From Mesostigma viride (taxonomy: Eukaryota > Streptophyta > Mesostigmatophyceae > Mesostigmatales > Mesostigmataceae), in NCBI GenBank assembly GCA_009746045.1, contig RPFO01000348.1, positions 522,350 through 586,349 of the forward strand: 64,000 bases of DNA. Reading direction: 5' to 3'. Shown here in pieces: positions 62,291 to 64,000 of this stretch (the first letter of the stretch is position 1; each line of letters begins with the position of its first letter). The notes beneath the pieces were generated by a model. The model was not told the DNA's origin. It saw only the letters and a list, made by a program, of their open reading frames with translations, and ran no database searches. The position numbers were made by a program, and so were the translations under genes.

Positions 62291-62938
62291 ATGGGAGACG
62301 AAATTGGCGATGCTGGTGATGGCCCCTTTGGTGGTGACGGGGATGAGATGGCTGTGCAACAGGAATCTGTTTGGACCTTTATATCAAAGGATAAACTTAT
62401 CAAGGATGGATGGGCACCTGACAGGGAATTACGCAATGGCATGCCTGACATGCAAGGCGGCCTTAATGGCACTGCCACGCGGGCGAAGGCTCACATCATG
62501 GGTAGCCAATATGCAACCTTCAACGGGGTGAGCAAATGCATGAATCCGCCAAAGGCGTTTCGTGTCAGGCTGCTGCAGGAGGAGGCGGAGGAGGCCAATT
62601 AGAAGCGGCGACGGCAGGATGCTGCTCGAGTAGAGATGGCGGGCGAGGTCCGGGACCTGCGTAGGGAAGGTCTGATGAATGAGGAGCCAGAGATCGAGGA
62701 GAGTGATGCACGAACGTGGAAGTGTGCCCGTGCTAGCACTAGCAACACCCGAGCTGGGTCCAGCGCATCGCAGAGCAAGGGGCGTTCCGATAATGTATCA
62801 TTGGCCATGGATGGAGTCACGTGCAGTTTTTCAAATGGGATTGCAATCGAATCCAGCAACCATCCTATTTCTGGTCTTGATATTAGCAGCGTGCACGTTG
62901 ATATTTGTGTTTTCAGGGCCGTCATGCCATGTTAAGGT
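62291..62938 (+). pseudogene. hAT-like transposase N-terminus with BED-type zinc finger, broken
   Basis: ATG at 62291. SVWTFISKDKLIKDGWAPD precedes a finger-like region. In one frame ACLTCKAA supplies the CxxC; after a +1-type shift the other frame supplies LNGTATRAKAHIMG and VSKC, together the C-x2-C...H...C pattern of BED fingers that open hAT transposases. A TAG at 62600-62602 splits the same frame before KRRRQDAARVEMAGEVRDLR. The dimerisation and DDE parts are missing. It lies 0.4 kb inside the right end of the hAT-bounded insertion. The family call is inference from pattern. Confidence 0.45.
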
Positions 62939-62961
62939 TTCACTATTGACGTTAACACTTG

Positions 62962-63181
62962 ATTGAACATTAGGGTAAATGAAGGTTTATTCAGCAAGCA
63001 TGATGATGACGGTGGCTTATATTCAGTTGATGCCTTGCCGTGTTGGACTTATTACATGTGAAAACACTTTATTGAACATTAGGGTAAATGAAGGTTTATT
63101 CAGCAAGAATGATGATGACGGTGGCTTATATTCAGTTGATGCCATGCCGTGTTGGAATTATTACATGTGGAAACACGTGTA
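62962..63181. repeat. Direct repeat, two 109-bp copies
   Basis: ATTGAACATTAGGGTAAATG starts both copies (62962 and 63071). They differ by a few substitutions. It lies between the BED remnant and the right hAT terminus. Confidence 0.85.
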
Positions 63182-63363
63182 TTTTGTCATGTTTAAGGTG
63201 GTACATGCTCAGGTATTCTTAAACCTCCAAAAAACACAGAAAAACAAGCCATTTAGCATGGTACCGTACTAAAACGTATTATGCACCGTACTAGCGTATT
63301 ATACATAGTACACCCCGGGACCGTATTTTACCGTACTACGTACTATTTAACTCTGCACTTGGC

Positions 63364-63650
63364 CTTGTCCATCATCTTCTTCCAAATCACGGAGAGGCCG
63401 AGGCCCCCCATGTCCTCCACTAGCTGTTCTTTGAAGGTGCGGGCCTTGCGGCGTCTAACATCAGGGGGCCCGGCCCACGTCAGGAGGTGCCGGTGCCAGG
63501 CTGAGCTGGTCGCAGTCCTGCGGAGGGCCACGTGAGGTGTCTACCTGGTTGGTGCGAGCTAGGTGCCCTACTTCCTGCAAGGGTAAGGTGTAAACTACAC
63601 CTGCTCTGGGTGCACAAAGTGCACCTGCACCACTGTGTATTCCAGCAGCT
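63364..63650 (-). mobile_element. LINE C-terminal coding fragment, right of the hAT insertion
   Basis: Minus strand reads RRRKARTFKEQLVEDMGGLG and LSVIWKKMMDKAK, continuing the LINE interrupted at 51294. 63571-63650 is a diverged ORF1-element 3'UTR scrap. Confidence 0.7.
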
Positions 63651-63846
63651 AAAAAATTAAATTAAGTTAAGTTATACCGTGCCTCCGTTGGGAGACCATG
63701 AAGCACATATTCCTTGATGGATGGATGGAGGTACGGGAGGAAGCCGCGTATGATGCAGACGATATTTGTTTAAACTTTTGTGTAATTTTTTTTCTAATGA
63801 GATTAGCATAGTACTCCGTGGCATGCCTTTGCGGATGACACGCAAG

Positions 63847-63936
<90 letters not shown>

Positions 63937-64000
63937 AGCCGCGTAATCGAACTAACCTAACTCTAAGCTACTGATCTAGTCTACTAGGCCAAGTGAGCCC
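63651..64000 (-). mobile_element. LINE 3'UTR end, interrupted by a short retroposon
   Basis: Minus-strand 3' end with the hairpin CTCCGTTGGGAG near 63679 and AT-rich tail at 63655-63670. It resumes after 63936 and runs off the window. It matches 19431-19609 and 8515-8700. Confidence 0.75.
63751..63935 (+). mobile_element. Short retroposon with (ACTT)n tail and 10-bp target duplication
   Basis: AAGCCGCGTA flanks it at 63741-63750 and 63936-63945. The 185-bp insert ends in about 22 ACTT units (from about 63845). The head (TGATGCAGACGATATTTG...) has no clear box A or B, so it may be a truncated LINE 3' end rather than a SINE. Confidence 0.75.

Larger units (their letters stand above)
51295..63355. 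mobile_element. 12-kb insertion with hAT-type termini
   Basis: Left end CAGTGAAAAATAGTACG, right end (reverse complement) CAGAGTTAAATAGTACG, followed inward by subterminal CGTATTATACG/GTACGG repeats. The flanks duplicate CACTTGGC (8 bp, as for hAT): right copy 63356-63363; left copy 51283-51294, split by an extra AGCT. The unoccupied LINE relative has CACTTGGC at 23010-23017. The body is a mosaic of other repeats listed separately; a BED-like zinc-finger remnant (62291-62938) fits a hAT origin. Confidence 0.75.

Overview
The window looks like nuclear DNA of a green-lineage eukaryote, probably an alga. It holds three spliced host genes with GC-rich exons and GT-AG introns (one GC-AG), set in a sea of mobile elements and simple repeats. 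The gene families point to Viridiplantae: a plant-type DBP2/RH20-like helicase, a plant-type polyprenal reductase and a CCA1/LHY-type clock MYB protein. I cannot name the species. No rRNA, canonical tRNA or CRISPR array was found.

Layout. 1-6.1 kb: 3' part of a DEAD-box RNA helicase gene, with a 3.7-kb third intron full of minisatellites. 6.1-29 kb: accessory DNA. It contains L1-like LINE pieces (RT domain, ORF1-like domain, 3'UTRs), a Penelope-like retroelement family, two piggyBac-type elements with TTAA target duplications, and a Tc1/mariner-like MITE, many nested in each other with readable target duplications. 29.1-35.7 kb: complete six-exon SRD5A3/DFG10-like gene. 36-39.8 kb: the longest Penelope-like copy, LINE scraps and the upstream region of the next gene. 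39.8-46.5 kb: complete six-exon CCA1/LHY-like gene of about 1,714 codons. 46.9-51.3 kb: tRNA-like SINEs and an ORF1-only LINE derivative. 51.3-63.4 kb: one 12-kb insertion with hAT-type ends and an 8-bp target duplication. Inside it are a tandem duplication, a nested-palindrome foldback element, kilobase tetranucleotide arrays, a 173-bp satellite, octamer arrays and decayed ORFs. 63.4-64 kb: resumption of the interrupted LINE and further retroelement ends.

The three genes are unrelated in function (RNA remodelling, dolichol synthesis, circadian transcription) and simply lie on the same strand.

Most notable: paralogous copies of elements repeatedly differ by 4-bp palindromic insertions following one rule. 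A dinucleotide XY becomes XY, then its reverse complement, then XY (CA to CATGCA, CT to CTAGCT, CC to CCGGCC, TC to TCGATC). One such insertion lies inside the 8-bp hAT target duplication, which fixes its direction. I do not know a described agent that does this; the mechanism is inference. All splice models were made by eye.
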